From NCBI RefSeq assembly GCF_965363235.1, contig NC_134845.1, forward strand, positions 81,979,913-82,043,912: DNA of 64,000 nt, in the 5' to 3' direction. The translations under genes were made by a program, and so were the position numbers. Under the pieces are notes generated by a model that was not told where the DNA came from, did not search any database, and saw only the letters and a list, made by a program, of their open reading frames with translations. This DNA is from Mytilus galloprovincialis. Its lineage: Eukaryota; Mollusca; Bivalvia; Mytilida; Mytilidae. This document shows, piece after piece, positions 25,994-37,500 of this stretch (its first letter is position 1; every line of letters starts with the position of its first letter).

Positions 25994-27120
25994 CAGTTGG
26001 GGACAGACCAAGCATTACATAAAGTAAACGCAAGTTAACGCGGCGTGCACATATTTCGTTAGTTAACTTTAAATTTCGCGTTTACTAGTAAACGCCCGTT
26101 TACTTCATTTACGTTAACGCGGTCAAAATGGAAATTTCTAATGTCTACTCGAGTAAACGCGCGTTTACTCTGTGTCCGTTTAGTCAGTAGTAAACGGCCG
26201 TTTACTTCAGATTTCACAAGTTTAATTTTACGTAAAAGTAAACGGGCGTTTACTACAGATTTCTAAATTGTATTTTTACGTGCACTTTAAAGTAAACGCG
26301 CGTTTAATTTTCGCGTTAACTAATTGTGTATATTATAAAATAATCGTCGCGTGCATTTGTACATTTATTTATGTTGTTAAAATGACTTAATATTTTACGT
26401 ATTTGTGTTTTAAACCTTAACATTCAAAAACACTTTTTATTACAAATATAAACATTTATTAATTGCAAAAAAAAAATCAGTTCAAAAAACTTTCAACAGC
26501 GGCTTTTCTTCTTTGAACATTATCCGATCGTATCAACTCATCTCTAACTTCAGTAATGTTTTTGCCAGATCTTCTTAAACTTAATATCCTCTCACGAATG
26601 TAAACTGAAAGTCTTGTAGGTTTTACAGTTCCAGGACGAATTTCCATTTTGTTCTTATATGCAATTATTAATTTTCAATAAATTAATTAAAGAGGTGTCA
26701 TTTCTTTAAATGCAATCGTCAATATGTTGATCGAAAATGGACAGATGGATATTTTGATGTACCTTATCATATGATATATTAGGTCAGTGTATCCAGGATA
26801 CGAGGACAATCTGCGTTAACGCGCGTTAACTACAAACAGTAAACGGGCGTTTACTTTATTATACAAAATTGGAAGACACGCCTTTTTCGCGTTAACGCGA
26901 AGTAAACGCCCGTTTACTCTTTACAAAATTAGAAGACGCGCGGTTTTTGCGTTAACGCGGAGGTAAACGCGAAAGTAAACGCCCGTTTACTATTTATGTC
27001 TACTAAAATTTCGGAGTTAACGCAGAGTTAACGCGGCGTTTACATGAAGTGCACGCGAGTAAACGCCGCGTTAACTTTTAAGGCCCGTTTACATGTAATG
27101 CTTTGTCTGCACCCAACTGT
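25994..27120. mobile_element. Tc1/mariner-like TIR element with palindrome arrays
   Basis: Ends are CAGTTGGGGACAGACCAAGC and GCTTTGTCTGCACCCAACTG, inverted repeats of ~28 bp flanked by TA on both sides. A CAGT start and a TA duplication are typical of the Tc1/mariner superfamily. Subterminal blocks (about 26020-26320 and 26815-27085) are packed with palindromes of the form AGTAAACGSSCGTTTACT (for example 26087-26104) and TTAACGCG strings. The centre holds one short minus-strand ORF with a helix-turn-helix pattern. A full transposase catalytic domain is absent, so this copy is non-autonomous. Confidence 0.85.
26477..26647 (-). CDS. 56-aa helix-turn-helix ORF in TIR element (truncated transposase?)
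   Basis: The ORF runs ATG (26647) to TGA (26477), 56 codons. The protein starts MEIRPGTVKPTRLSVYIRER, followed by ILSLRRSGKNITEVRDELIR. The pattern R-x-R-I-(L)-x-L-R-x-x-G-x-(N/S)-I-x-E-(V/I) followed by L matches the first helix-turn-helix of Tc1/IS630-type transposases, which binds the element ends. The second DNA-binding helix set and the DDE domain are missing. It lies in the centre of the element, exactly between the two palindrome blocks. It may be a relic of a deleted transposase, or a retained DNA-binding peptide; the sequence cannot decide. Similarity was judged from memory of the family pattern. Confidence 0.55.
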   Translation of the reverse strand: MEIRPGTVKPTRLSVYIRERILSLRRSGKNITEVRDELIRSDNVQRRKAAVESFLN

Positions 27121-27448
27121 ACTTCAATGTCAAATTGACAGATTTAAATCGATATACATGCTGTGAAATAGTTTAGTAACGGATATAAGAAGTATTATCA
27201 TATATTTGTTATGAATATCTTGGGTTTTGCATATGCAATAACCTCAAAATGCCGGGGCAAAAAAGCGTGTATTGGTATTTTGTCCTGATTCCAAATGACG
27301 TGACGTCATTGCGTCCTCAGTTAACGACACTTTTGTGATAAAATGTGTCAGATTTTACCTGTTACGTTTCATTAAATTGTTTTAATTAAATTTTAATTTC
27401 TCTTTTCTGCAGAATTTAAATATGTGATAAATAGATTATAACATGTCT

Positions 27449-27551
27449 TTTCCATATTGGCGCTGGTATCATCCCTCGGCTAAAGCCTCGAAGCCGATAT
27501 GGGAGTCTTTGGATGATACCAGGGCGAATATGGAAAAAGGCATGTTATAAT
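27449..27551. repeat. Palindromic hairpin element core
   Basis: TTCCATATTGGCGCTGGTATCAT pairs with ATGATACCAGGGCGAATATGGAA, and the flanks TAGATTATAACATG and CATGTTATAATCTA extend the pairing to about 27434-27556. It resembles a foldback MITE, with no ORF. Confidence 0.65.
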
Positions 27552-27559
27552 CTATACAT

Positions 27560-28427
27560 ACAGGTTAATAATTGGATTACAGATGCGACAAAATGACAAT
27601 ATCATATAAAGAAAAAAGTAAATTCATTTCGTCAAACCTAAATGGTAAATCCTCTAAAGACGTCCTAATATGGAATCATATATCAAGCATAAGGGTCGAA
27701 CGTAAAATGCATTAGTATAAGTAAATAATACAAGATTGAAATTGGATTATCTACCATTAACCACAAATAATGTTTATCAAAATATATTCAAGTGATTAAA
27801 TGTCTGATAGGTCCTATATCTAAATATATCTTATTTCACACACCTAGACGTCTCACATATATATGTGTCGGATAACTTTACATATATAGGTGACTATCAT
27901 TGCAAGAGACCTGTAATGTAGTGATTGTCTCTTTTCGCTATCTATCATTTTTGTTAATTACGTTTCTTTTTTAACTTTTTCAGGTCACTGAGTTTCATCA
28001 GAAATGATTTTTTTTTATAACTGTAGTGTATACGACGTTGATAACTGGCTCTTATGGATGGACAGGATTTACGCATTGTTTAGGGGCATACTGTAACCTG
28101 TAGAGGCTTAAATCTACGCCATTGAGAATCAAGTGGATAGTTCTTTAAATACCACATGTAACTGTGTGTACACGCATAATATTATGTGTACGCTAATTAA
28201 ACCAAATAGTTTATAACTGCATACCTTTTATGGCATTGCTGATTTTGTAAGTGTTTTAATAGCTATGTTGACGTAACAATACAACAACGTTTATACAACA
28301 AAATCATCAACATAATTTCGGAAATTAATCCTATTTTGAATAAATAAATTCATGTTATAACATTGTGCTTTAGACTGAAATATATAGATGCGAGGATGTT
28401 TTATACGTGCCAATGCGATTTGTAGAT
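27560..28427. other. Intergenic, nothing recognised
   Basis: AT-rich, with no gene or clear repeat visible. Confidence 0.45.
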
Positions 28428-28680
28428 ATAAGAAGATGTGGTATGATTGTCAATTATACAACTAACTATCCAAGTCACAATTTTTAAAAGAAAAAAAGAA
28501 AATCATAAAAATACTGAACTCCGAAGAAAATTCAAACCATTATAGGTCATAATACGGTCTTCAACAGCGAGCTTTGGCTCACACAGAACAGCAAAATATT
28601 AAGAGCCATCACAATTACAAGTGTCAAACCAGGAAAACCAAAAGCATAATCTTGCATAAAAAACAGCTTTGAAATCAAGT
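28428..28680 (-). repeat. Interspersed repeat R2, SINE-like
   Basis: It starts with TAGATATAAGAAGATGTGGT and carries CATTATAGGTCATAATACGG and GAGCTTTGGCTCACACAGAA, matching 49970-50165. A piece of R6 (ACTGAACTCCGAAGAAAATTC) is embedded in it. Confidence 0.65.
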
Positions 28681-28754
28681 AACAACTAGCGCTGAAACTT
28701 ATACCGTTCTAGAAATATTACAATTAACACAAATGTTTTTGGTTTTATAACTGT

Positions 28755-29085
28755 TTGAATCTAAGCGTCAATGATGAGTCTTAGATTATAATTTTGGTAC
28801 CTTTGATAACTATTTACACCACTGTGTCGATGCCACTGTCGGTGGAAGTTTTATCCCCGAGGGTATCTCCAGCCCATTAGTCAGCACTTTAGTGTTGACA
28901 TAAATAACAATTATAGTGTCATTTTTATAAATAAAGGCAACAGTAGTATACCGCTGTTCAAACTCATAAATTTCCTGTAACAAAACTTTTAATTTTACGA
29001 AAAACTAAGGATTTTCTTATCCCAGGAAAAGATTACCTAAGCCGTATTTGGCACAACTTTTTGGAATCTTTTGGCGTCATTACAA
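28755..29085 (+). repeat. Interspersed repeat R4, diverged
   Basis: It contains TTTTGGTACCTTTGATAACT, the TTTACACCACTG box, CCCGAGGGTATC and a GGATTTTCTTATCCCAGG block, in the same order as the copy at 35757. A short foreign piece (AGTAGTATACCGCTGTTC) belonging to repeat R5 interrupts it near 28940. Confidence 0.7.
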
Positions 29086-29519
29086 ATTGACAATAATTCG
29101 TTAATCCTTTAAAAAGTGTGTTATATGTTAAATCCAATGTTAGATTTGATAAAAAGTAAATGACAGTTCCTAAATTACGACTAGACAATACATTAATGAA
29201 ACTATAGGTGACTTCCGGTTTCAAAATGCCAGAAAAAGGTCAAAAATTTCAATTTGTATACTTTAAAGCAACTTCACGAGGGATGTATAATCCAATGTAA
29301 GTTATGATAAAACGTTAAAAAAAAGTTCCTAAGAACGACGAAACAACACATAAATGAAGAACAATAGTGACTTCCGGTTCCAAAATGGAGGCAAATACGT
29401 AGAAAATATTTTTATTATTTCCATCAACTTAACAAGTGTTAACACTCTTTGTTAAGTTTAAATGCCTAGTTTGTTTAGAAAGACAGGTTGCTTATTTTAT
29501 AATTATCTGATAGTTGCCT

Positions 29520-31930
29520 ATACAACAACCCGTTCAAGGAAGACCAGAACGGTAGTATCTACAGTTACCAACACAGCTCGGTTTTCGGCTCCGCATTACA
29601 AATTTGTCTGACACGAGGATGCAACGGCAGTCAAAGAAATCCATTTTGATTTCCAACTGTCATTGATTCTTTCTTTCATACAACCACAGTGTTCATGACT
29701 TGGAACACGTACCTGTCGAATACCTGAATCAGGCTGAGCCCAAGCAACTCCTTCTTGATATACTTCTCTTTTGATATGCTCTGGAAAAGAACCTCTTGTA
29801 GGCGGAATTGCATCACAATGCCGCTGCTTCCTGGCAAACAATTCACATCGTGCCTCGCTCCGTACTTAAGCCTTAAAAAGCATCATTTACATCTGGAAAA
29901 CCTTCCATTGTTAGCCAAGCTGACCTTTTGCCTTTCTCATGAAAATTCGACAAAGTGCCACATCCACTAAATGCATGGACGAAAGGAAAAGCAGCTACAC
30001 AAGGACCAAACGCCTTTGATATGTCACGTGCAAGAAGCCATCAAAAGTCGTTATTCCTTCCATAAACCTATCCGCAATTTGTTCTACCTAATTTTGTGAT
30101 TGCTGCAATTCTTGATACTATTACATCTGTGTCAGTACTACCTAAAATTACATTTTACAACACTTTTCATAATCATGCCGAACATGGACAAACATTCGTG
30201 TATCTGCTTCTTCATGATTACAAGGGGATAGATAGCAAGTATCTTTATTGAATTGCAAAGAATATTTTCACCATGAGTTACATACACATTTGTATTAGTC
30301 TCTTAAGAAGCAATTTTGTCATCAAGAAACTTGAACAATTCGTTTTGTTGTCATCTTCACAGAGAAAACTACTACATACCCTTGGTGTTCTACCAGAACC
30401 AACACCTTTCTATCTGGCACAAGAACCTTGTCTTTGTCTTGTCACAGCCTTTAAATTATTTATTTAGTAAACATCAAATACAATGTCTACTTTTGAATAC
30501 TTATCGATGCAAGATTTTACATAAGGCAGTATGACATCATTAGCATAATCATCAAATATTTTGCCCAACTTTGTAAACTGGAATTAACCATTGCTGCCCC
30601 ACCAACGATAAATGCGTCCGAATTCGGATCAGCAAATCGCAGAATGTTTCAAGTAAACCCATTTGCAGCGAATTAATACCACTATTTTAAGTGACATCCT
30701 GAGATATAGACGGAGGAGCAGTTTGGTTTATATGCATAAAGAAATATTCCAAGTAAACTGTCTACTGTGACAAGAGATGAAAAGTCTAGAAAAGATATCG
30801 CAATCACTTTTAAGGTTCTCTAGCTTTGTTTTTGACAAAGACATTTCCAGTTTCATTTTGCGGCCAACATAGGAAGTTGTTCTTTTTTATTTGGTTATAA
30901 AAAGCAGGTTTTCCTTCGTTTTGCATTTGTTTCAAAAGATCTTCGTATTGTTTAGACCAATATCTTGGAGTTTATTCACATATCTTACCTGTTTCCCAAT
31001 CAACAATTTCCTAAATGAAGTATTTTTTTTTTACAAATCTGACGACTCTTCCAGAAATGAATTTCCAAACTCGCTCATACTTGCAAAGCCTTTAAAGCTG
31101 TTTAAAGAAATCTTTTTGTGTTTTCGTAGAGTCTTCATTATGTCGTTCGTCTGTTTTAGAATGACCCAAACCACTAGATCTTTCAAATTAATCTTCTAGT
31201 ATACTGACTCCTGGTCCAGCTACCCTCCATTTGTCTAAACGAGATCTTCGGTTAATCCTATGGCACCAATATCGCCCTTTACAATTGCATTCTGTTTTTG
31301 TGCCTGATTAATTGTGTTACAAGAAAGAATTTACTGGTTTTACGTACAGTGAAATTATCATTTTCAAATTCTATTGCCACCTATGGGTGATGTTCAGGAA
31401 GGGAAGTCATATCTAGGAGATGAGTCGGTAACGATCGAGCATAATTTACATGATCAAGACCTAAAATAATACGCTATCATGCTCTATATGGACTGTCTAA
31501 CTCATGAAATGAGCATAATACCAAAATCAGAAGAAGTTCTAAATTTATAATTGAACGCCAGGAATTAAACTATGGTCGAGATTACTCTATTTCCTTACAC
31601 CAGTCTTTTAAATCATTGAACATCACAGAGTCATGACATAATTATATATTCTGAGTTTAGCAATTAACAAATTAACAATTTTTAAGCAAAATACATGCAG
31701 TTGTCTGATGCGCCTGTCTAGTCCTAGGTACATTTGAACATACATAAAAAGAATCTGCCGTTCTTGGTGTTGCAATATTGGCTTCAGTAAGACAACATGT
31801 CTATCCCCTATCACGCAATATATCACCCAGAGTTTTATAAAAGCCATTTCAATGTGAAATCCACCAAACATGACGATACACATATATTTTCCTTACAAAT
31901 CAAGCCATTCCCACTGAATTTGCTTAGGCA
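29520..31930 (-). pseudogene. Decayed C-terminal part of a high-copy invertebrate ORF family
   Basis: Minus-strand translation in shifting frames gives, from N to C: a GGFHIEMAF box near 31850; a DTDVIV box near 30130; HAFSGCGTLSNFHEKGKRSAW near 29900-29970; and PPTRGSFPEHIKREVYQEGV with AWAQP near 29730-29820. A short Cys-rich end follows. I recognise the order GGFH, then TGCDT-like/GKK-SAW, then LPPT-x-EH-x-R-x-VYQ-x-G-x-W-Q from a large, unnamed family of predicted proteins abundant in cnidarian and mollusc genomes, probably spread by transposition. Stops and frameshifts separate the boxes, so this copy is dead. The N-terminal part is not here; a piece of it occurs at 47420-48240. Confidence 0.6.
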
Positions 31931-33354
31931 TTTCCAAAAGTGGCTGATCTGCAGTTACATTTGATGTTTCTCCAGATTAACTAAATTTTCGCCTTAACCA
32001 TCGAATACCTGAGAATTGCCTGGTAGTGCATACAAATCGCATACAAATCGCTCTTGATGTCTATAAATAGTTTGCACATGCGCAAAAGTGTGAAACACAT
32101 GTGTTTCATAACCTTGAAAAATGTTATTAAACCAATTCATAATATCATCAAAAACACTAAATATATAGTAAATAGCTCAAATGTTTTTGAAAGAATTTTG
32201 TTACATTTTCACGCATGCGCAAATACTGGATCTGTCAAATATTCATTTTTAATAAATATGTGATGTAAGGAAGATAGCCACCAAACCTGGTAATAAGTTT
32301 TTTCTAAAAGAAATTCAAAGAAAAGATTTTCAGAAAAATCAGTATTTTCAAACTAAAGAAAACAGCCATTTTAGGAAATGGCCGTGGCCATCTTGAAAAA
32401 ATAATTGTTTTAATGGCCAGCAGTTATTTCTTACAAAGTATATAATAATGACGCTTTGTGGTAATTTTAATGCTTGTATCATCATTTGCACAATTCCCTC
32501 GATTTTGCTTGCTAATATCTTCCACTATTTTGATGAAGTTAGTTTCAGTGAATAAAATTGAGAAAGGAAATTGGGAATATGTCAAAGACTATTCTTAAAT
32601 CAAAGTGGTTTTGGCTCAAATAATAATTTTTCCAATCTAAAAAAAAAGGATTTGAATATGCTGATTATAGCAATGGTCTTCAAGCGAAATAAATGAACAA
32701 ATTAGAAAAATCTCTACTTGGTATAAAATTTAAAGACAACTGAAAAGAAAACTTGAACAAAGAAACAATATCAATCAAAATTGTATGAATGGTTTGAATG
32801 ATACTATTTGGGACCTCTTAAGACTGAGAGAACACATGTTTTTGGAGTCTAAATATCAAAGAAATATTTATACCTAAAAAGTCAAATAACAAATAAATAT
32901 CGAATTCCGAGGAAAATACAAAACGGAAGTTCCTAATCAAATACCAAAATCAAGAGCTCAAACACATCAAACGAATAATGTTCCTGACTTAGCTTAGTAC
33001 AGGCAACCTCTATCGTAGCAAATAGTGGTTTAAATCTGGTTTAAATGGGAGGAAGTTATAGATATTTCGGTAACAAGATTTTACTTAAAAATTGTTACCA
33101 CGAAATGTACGTATTTATTGCCTTTTAAAGATTTCTGTTTACCTTTTAGGTGAAGGTTAATCCGCACGCACAAGATATTTAATGAATTTTATGTTATTGA
33201 CTAGAACTAGTCACTTGCATCAATGCACATATACATTTATGTTTTATAATCGCCTATTTAAATCCAATCTTTTTTGTGTAACCGATTAACAATTTTTAAA
33301 GTACATTTAATGTGTTGATGTATATAGGCTATTTATATCAAAACACACAAATAA
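31931..33354. other. Intergenic with repeat R6 copy at 32883-33005
   Basis: The recognisable part reads ATATCGAATTCCGAGGAAAATAC, then CAAACACATCAAACGAATAA, like 55085-55205. I see nothing else beyond AT-rich sequence. Confidence 0.5.
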
Positions 33355-33480
33355 ATATAGATATAGGAAGATATAATATGAGTGTCAATGAGACAACTCT
33401 CCATCCATATAACAATTTATAAAAGTTAACCATTAAAGGTCAATGTACAGGCTGTTAAATAGTATATAAACATGTTGTAC
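33355..33480 (-). repeat. Interspersed repeat R2, 3' fragment
   Basis: It reads TAGATATAGGAAGATATAATATGAGTGTC, then CAATGAGACAACTCTCCATCC and CATTAAAGGTCAATGTACAG, matching 49970 onward. Confidence 0.65.
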
Positions 33481-33904
33481 ACGGCTAAGAATTTAAAATT
33501 ATGTTTTGTATTCGAAGGCTAGCGACGTTAGGTTAAATCTGTTAAAAAAAAATTTAAAATAAAAGTTAAAAGTTTTATATTTTATTCTATTTCTTTCATA
33601 AATTTGGATTTATCTTATTTCGTTTTCAAGAATGATATGGCTACCAATTATCGATGCGGTTGATTCATTTAATTTCAAATTGTTTCGAAAGTATCCGTTA
33701 TTTTAGCCTTGAAACAGAATTATTCAGAAAGGGATATACAATGTAGTTATGCTACTATTGTCAGGTCATTTAGGATGACATATGTTGGTATCAATTTCGA
33801 ATCACTCACTGGGTCTTTGCATCGAAAATAAACACATTTATTCTTAAACCAGTAGTTTAAACATATTTATTTATAGTGGATTGGGAAACAAGTTTTGCAA
33901 CTTA

Positions 33905-34195
33905 TATTAATCCCTTTCCACTTTGCGGGTGCTGCCTTGTAGCGGCATTAGCCTGCTCTTTTTCGAAATCTACAAGGGTGTCTTTACGTGCAAGAGATAT
34001 GTCTCTCTCTTAACACGGGTCAGCCATTTATCGTCCCCTTCCGACGGGCTATCATCGTTTCCTCAAGACCATTCTCGCAAATGGTGTCAAAGGAGATCCG
34101 AAAATTCATTCCCTGAAATTCCATCCCGGATTGGGAATCGAACCAGGAACCTTTGTGTTATTAGTCCGATGCACTAACCACTAAACCACGTTGTT
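33905..34195 (-). mobile_element. tRNA-derived SINE
   Basis: On the minus strand the head (34193 down to about 34124) reads GTGGTTTAGTGGTTAGTGC (A-box-like) and GGTTCCTGGTTCGATTCCC (B box: GGTTCGATTCC), spaced as in a tRNA gene. The anticodon arm lacks a clean fold, so this is a SINE head and not a functional tRNA. The body continues to about 33905, with GCAGGCTAATGCCGCTACAA near the end, which looks like a conserved SINE central domain. The exact SINE superfamily is not certain. Confidence 0.75.
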
Positions 34196-34364
34196 AGTAT
34201 GATACGGGTTATGTTCTGCTGATTTATTTTAGGATGGTAAGTGAGAACTGTTTTACGGACTTAATTGTAACGATAAAGTTTTAATAAATTGAATTATTGT
34301 CTTTGAACTAAACTATGTAATTATGTAAACTGATCGTATAAAAAAAATACGTAACCCTGAAATA

Positions 34365-34588
34365 TACAGGAAGTTATCCTTCTTAAAAGGAATGGCGTAG
34401 CTGGTTAAAACCTGTTTATTGTATTGCGAAATATGCGCAGTAAAAATACAAACACACTTTTTACACTTGTTTATGTTAAAAAAATAGATATAGATCTTTA
34501 AAAATATATACGGGTTATTCACAACTAAATACTATGATTCAAAACATACATGTTAAATCATTATTGTACAATGTCTGAAGTTTTAAAA
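34365..34588 (+). promoter_or_regulatory. Conserved upstream region of gene 1
   Basis: This region is shared at high identity with 43525-43748 upstream of gene 2: GGAATGGCGTAGCTGGTTAA, a TTGCGAAATATGCGCAGTAA block, and TTTTTACACTTGTTTATGTT. Weaker matches sit upstream of exon 1 in gene 4 (62340-62510: TTTACCCTTGTTTAAATGTT) and gene 3. It likely holds the promoter and 5' UTR. No precise TATA box or start site can be fixed. Confidence 0.45.
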
Positions 34589-37500
34589 ATGAAACACATC
34601 TTATTCGATATTGTAATTTTAATAGTATTGTTTAACAATAATCAAGGTAAATTGGGTTTTTTATCACTTTTTTTCAGATATTTGTATTTAATAAGATTAT
34701 TTAAAGAAAGAAAGGAGTAAATATTTCATTTTTTTATAAAACTTTTGCAACTTTGTTTCACACATTAGTAACATTATATCGATGTTAAATGAAAACACCA
34801 TATCGACCCAACTCCACATCTACATTATTGTGACTATGTCAAAATAAAATGAAAGCAGGTTAAGATCTTTATTTTTTAAATGTATCCATAGATAAATTGA
34901 TATCTCTGCGCGATGTTTATACTGAGTATACATAAAAGATCAATAAAGGGGCACTAGCTACAAGATATATAAAAAATCTAAAGTTTAATTTTTTTCTGTT
35001 CAATCAATAATGAAAGTGAAATACTAGTAGTGAAATAACAATTCGCTTTTTGCAGCCAAAAAGGTTAAATTTTGTCAAATTACGCTACGAAACATTGATA
35101 ATTAGTTATTCACTTGCAAGTGAATGAGTCGACCTCTTTAAATCCGTATTCATGTGAACTTCAATTTAACCCCTAGCTAGAGATTGACAATGCATGCATT
35201 GTACGTGTACTGGTTATTTAAAGAAAAAGAATGTCAACAATGAAAGTGAAACTACGGTAAATCATTTCATTACTAATTCGATGCACATAAAATCATTCTT
35301 ATACGGTTAAAAACAATGAAAAACATCTATTTTTAATCTATAAAATAAAATCAAACAGACCTATAAAAACCAATTGCACGTGTTGGTTTAATCTATATTT
35401 ATCTTTATTTATGTTTACATCGCTTATATGGTCGTCTGAGGTCAAATCGATAGGTAATTAGATGGCGTCTGGACTAAAATACACACGAAACGAACCTATA
35501 TATTATCTACCCCATGCTCTGTAAACTGTTTGTTTTAGACTTTTGATAGTTTGGATAAATGTTTTACATTGTATAAATCAAATATGAGAATTTGAGTCAA
35601 ATCGGTGACCTTGAATTTGACAGCTAGTGCCCCTTTAAACACAATGTATCAATATAAATATTATTGAATTGCTGTGGTTTACACAATGTTAAATAATCGA
35701 AAAGAAAAAGAAACCAATAGTCGTTTTTTTTTAGTATTGAGGGTTAAAATAGAATAGAGAATTCTTGTCTTATGTAGACGAAACGCGCGTCTGGCGTACT
35801 AAATTATAATCCTGGTACCTTTGATAACTATTTACACCACTCGGTCGATGCCACTGCTGGTGGACGTTTCGTCTCCGAGGGTATCACCATCCCAATATTC
35901 AGCACTTCGGTGTTGACATGAATATCAATAATGTGGTCATTTTTTATAAATTTCCTGTTTATAAAACTTTGAATTTTTCGAAAAACTAAGGATTTTCTTA
36001 TCCCAGGCATAGATTATCTTAGCCGCATTTGGCACAACTTTTTGGGAATTTTGGATCCTCATGCTCTTCAACTTTGTACTTGTTTGGCTTTATAAATATT
36101 TTGATATGAGCGTCACCGATGAGTCTTATGTAGAAGAAACGCGCGTCTGGCGTACTAAATTATAATCCTGGTAACTTTGATAACTATCTAGACCAAAGGA
36201 TGCGGATTAAACGGGGGGGAAAACAATGATAACAAATTTGAAAAAAAATAGGAAATATAGAATATTGGGGTGAATAAAATATATATAAAAAAAAAAAAGT
36301 ACAGAATTTAAAGAAAAATCCTTCTAGACGTTCTTTGATATATTTCTCTGAGTTTTATCATTTTTATTTTTCTTGCAATGCTGCTTTTTGTTTTAGCCGA
36401 AATATGCACACCAGATGGTTCATGGTGGAAATATGAATGTAATCATATGCCTTGTCCCAACAACTGGTATGAGATGTGTGATCAATGTTGTAGAATGAAT
36501 AGCACTTGGTATTGTGTCTCTGATGTCCGTTATCACTCATGTGAAGCTATTGCTCAGTAAGTATATAATTGTTTTTATTTTTATTATGTTTTTTAATTAA
36601 AATTGTTACACTTGACCGTGGTTGTTGAGCATTGCATGATGTATGTTCTGGATTAAATTATCGGACAGGTCATAGCAAACACTTAAAAAATGGTATGTGC
36701 GGCGTCGTTGCTTCACTACCGACTCCCTGAATCCGAATATATAGCAGGGAATTGGTTAAGGTTTCTACCTAGAGACAGTTAATTTGCACATTAACATGTT
36801 AGAAATTTGGTAACGCATGCAGTCTTGCACAAAAAACAACATTATTTTACTGATGTATCAATTGCATCAACCAAGGTAATATTCAAAACATCCACAGATG
36901 ACGTAACTTGGTTTGTCGACAAGATAAGCGTATCCTGTTAATTTCCTGCACCTCCTGCCAGGTTCCAAAGTACTAAAACAATGAAAAATTCCAATACATT
37001 TAATTTAACATTTATATCATTGTTTGTCCTGATGTAATACTTGTCACTTTACGTCAAACAGCAATCCGTCAAACTATCAATAATGGTAAATTTAATGATA
37101 TCATGTGATATCAAGTCATAGAAATGCCTATATTATGACTTTATAAACATGTTATTAAAAGATGAATGTTGTGTGCATTAAAACGTATATTAATTTTGAA
37201 AATAGATTTCATATTTCTATCAGACATGCAGCCTGGTTAAGGCTTTCTTATATAAACGTTGTCATGTTAACCATGTCACAGATTTTAATTAAGTGGACAT
37301 TCAGTTCCTCTTTTTATCATTACTCTAACTATACAGTCATTTGCCTTACTGACATGTCAAAGTCATGGCTAAAAATGAAAAAGACAAACAGACAAATAAT
37401 AGTACACTCGTGATGTTCATTCGTGTAATAATATCTAATTCGGCTTAATGAATAACCCATTTTATTCAACTTCTTATACATATTGATAGTTTAAACAATA

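Noticed and set aside
32054-32263. 69-codon plus-strand ORF
   Set aside because: Low-complexity AT-rich sequence with no supporting signal.
34124-34193. tRNA gene on the minus strand
   Set aside because: A and B boxes are present, but the cloverleaf is imperfect and the sequence continues into a SINE body.
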